Positions 23,748 to 24,011 of a stretch of DNA of 24,011 bases are shown in pieces; positions within the stretch are counted from its first letter, which is position 1; each line of letters opens with the position of its first letter. Location: NCBI GenBank assembly GCA_905214435.1, contig CAJMMA010000030.1, positions 1 through 24,011 of the forward strand, read 5' to 3'. A program made the position numbers and the translations under genes. The notes beneath the pieces are model-generated. The model was not told where the DNA came from and searched no databases. It saw only the letters and a program-made list of their open reading frames with translations. Source of the stretch: an uncultured bacterium (GTDB lineage: Bacteria > Actinomycetota > Coriobacteriia > Coriobacteriales > Coriobacteriaceae).

Positions 23748-23765
23748 AGCCCAGCAGAATGGGCT
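23748..23765 (-). terminator. Hairpin in the tRNA spacer
   Basis: AGCCCA and TGGGCT form a 6-bp stem with a 6-base loop in the 34-base spacer between the tRNAs, followed on the minus strand by TTTTAAAT. It could be a weak terminator or a processing element for the dimeric precursor. Confidence 0.4.
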
Positions 23766-23774
23766 GAGAAATTC

Positions 23775-23849
23775 TGGCTCCCCGGGTAGGACTCGAACCT
23801 ACAACAGCGCGGTTAACAGCCGCGTGCTCTACCATTGAGCTACCGAGGA
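23775..23849 (-). tRNA. tRNA-Asn (GUU), copy 1 in transcription order
   Basis: This 75-base gene is identical in sequence to the copy at 23666-23740, with the same arms, anticodon GTT and encoded CCA. It is the promoter-proximal copy. Identity between the two units stops within about one base on either side of the tRNA. Confidence 0.97.
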
Positions 23850-23879
23850 ATAGGTACGTGCTCTCAAGCAACGAAATTT

Positions 23880-23907
23880 ATTATACGGACGATTGGGCGA
23901 AGGGCAA
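23880..23907 (-). promoter_or_regulatory. Promoter of the tRNA-Asn genes
   Basis: On the minus strand TTGCCC (23902-23907) and a perfect TATAAT (23880-23885) are spaced by 16 bases. The predicted start is about 20-25 bases before the first tRNA. This is the best sigma-70-type promoter in the window. Confidence 0.7.
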
Positions 23908-23985
23908 GAACTTTTTAAGAAATTTTCTCCGCCTGCACCCAAATTAGCTGCTCGACAAGGAACGTCCATTACAGTCGAAATTGTC

Positions 23986-24006
23986 AGCCCGGGACCGTCT
24001 CGGGCT
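23986..24006. other. Imperfect palindrome near the window edge
   Basis: A 21-base sequence beginning AGCCCG and ending CGGGCT can fold into a hairpin. There is no T-run on either strand within view, and the window ends 5 bases later, so I cannot assign it. The rest of 23908-24011 shows no gene. Confidence 0.35.
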
Positions 24007-24011
24007 ACGAT

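Overview
The window looks like a high-GC actinobacterial chromosome of the class Coriobacteriia, most likely Collinsella or a close relative; this taxon is an inference. It rests on gene content and order: a Firmicutes-like asp23–fakA–recG … plsX–acpP–rnc–smc–ftsY–ffh block that also carries a SepIVA-like coiled-coil gene beside a DUF177 gene, an arrangement I associate with Actinobacteria. Almost everything is on the minus strand. The two intact plus-strand protein genes both concern metal or cofactor chemistry: a corrinoid adenosyltransferase, and a DUF134–NifX fusion.

Layout from the left. Positions 1–560 hold mobile-element debris: the 3' end of an IS3-family transposase (minus) and the last ~46 codons of a large serine recombinase (plus), which runs into the 3' end of a DUF523 gene. 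A strong intrinsic terminator then separates DUF523 from ftsH. Next come the plus-strand corrinoid adenosyltransferase gene, an 85-bp intergenic inverted repeat, a MATE-family exporter gene, and a TrmH/SpoU-type RNA methyltransferase gene. The thyA–folA pair (thymidylate synthase, dihydrofolate reductase) follows, with the two genes tightly coupled.

At 7494–8476 lies the most interesting small locus. One plus-strand gene fuses a DUF134 helix-turn-helix domain to a NifX/NifB-type cluster-binding domain with a very His/Cys-rich tail. It is preceded by two near-perfect palindromes whose centres are 53 bp apart and which flank a plausible promoter. A consensus Shine-Dalgarno sequence and ATG inside the gene could also give a free cluster-binding domain.

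From 8593 to 23471 the minus strand is one long, nearly gapless housekeeping array. In transcription order it runs asp23, fakA, recG, rsmD, coaD, sepIVA-like, DUF177, rpmF, plsX, acpP, rnc, smc, ftsY, ffh. Many junctions overlap (ATGA, TAATG, an 8-bp overlap). The array links fatty-acid and phospholipid supply (FakA, PlsX, ACP), CoA synthesis (CoaD), ribosome and RNA maturation (RsmD, L32, DUF177, RNase III), chromosome handling (RecG, SMC), and membrane-protein targeting (FtsY, Ffh). An intrinsic terminator sits inside it, between rpmF and plsX.

The right end carries two identical tRNA-Asn(GUU) genes in tandem on the minus strand, with a good promoter upstream and a good terminator downstream. 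I see no CRISPR array, rRNA, replication origin or complete insertion sequence. No stretch over 300 bases lacks a gene, remnant or site.
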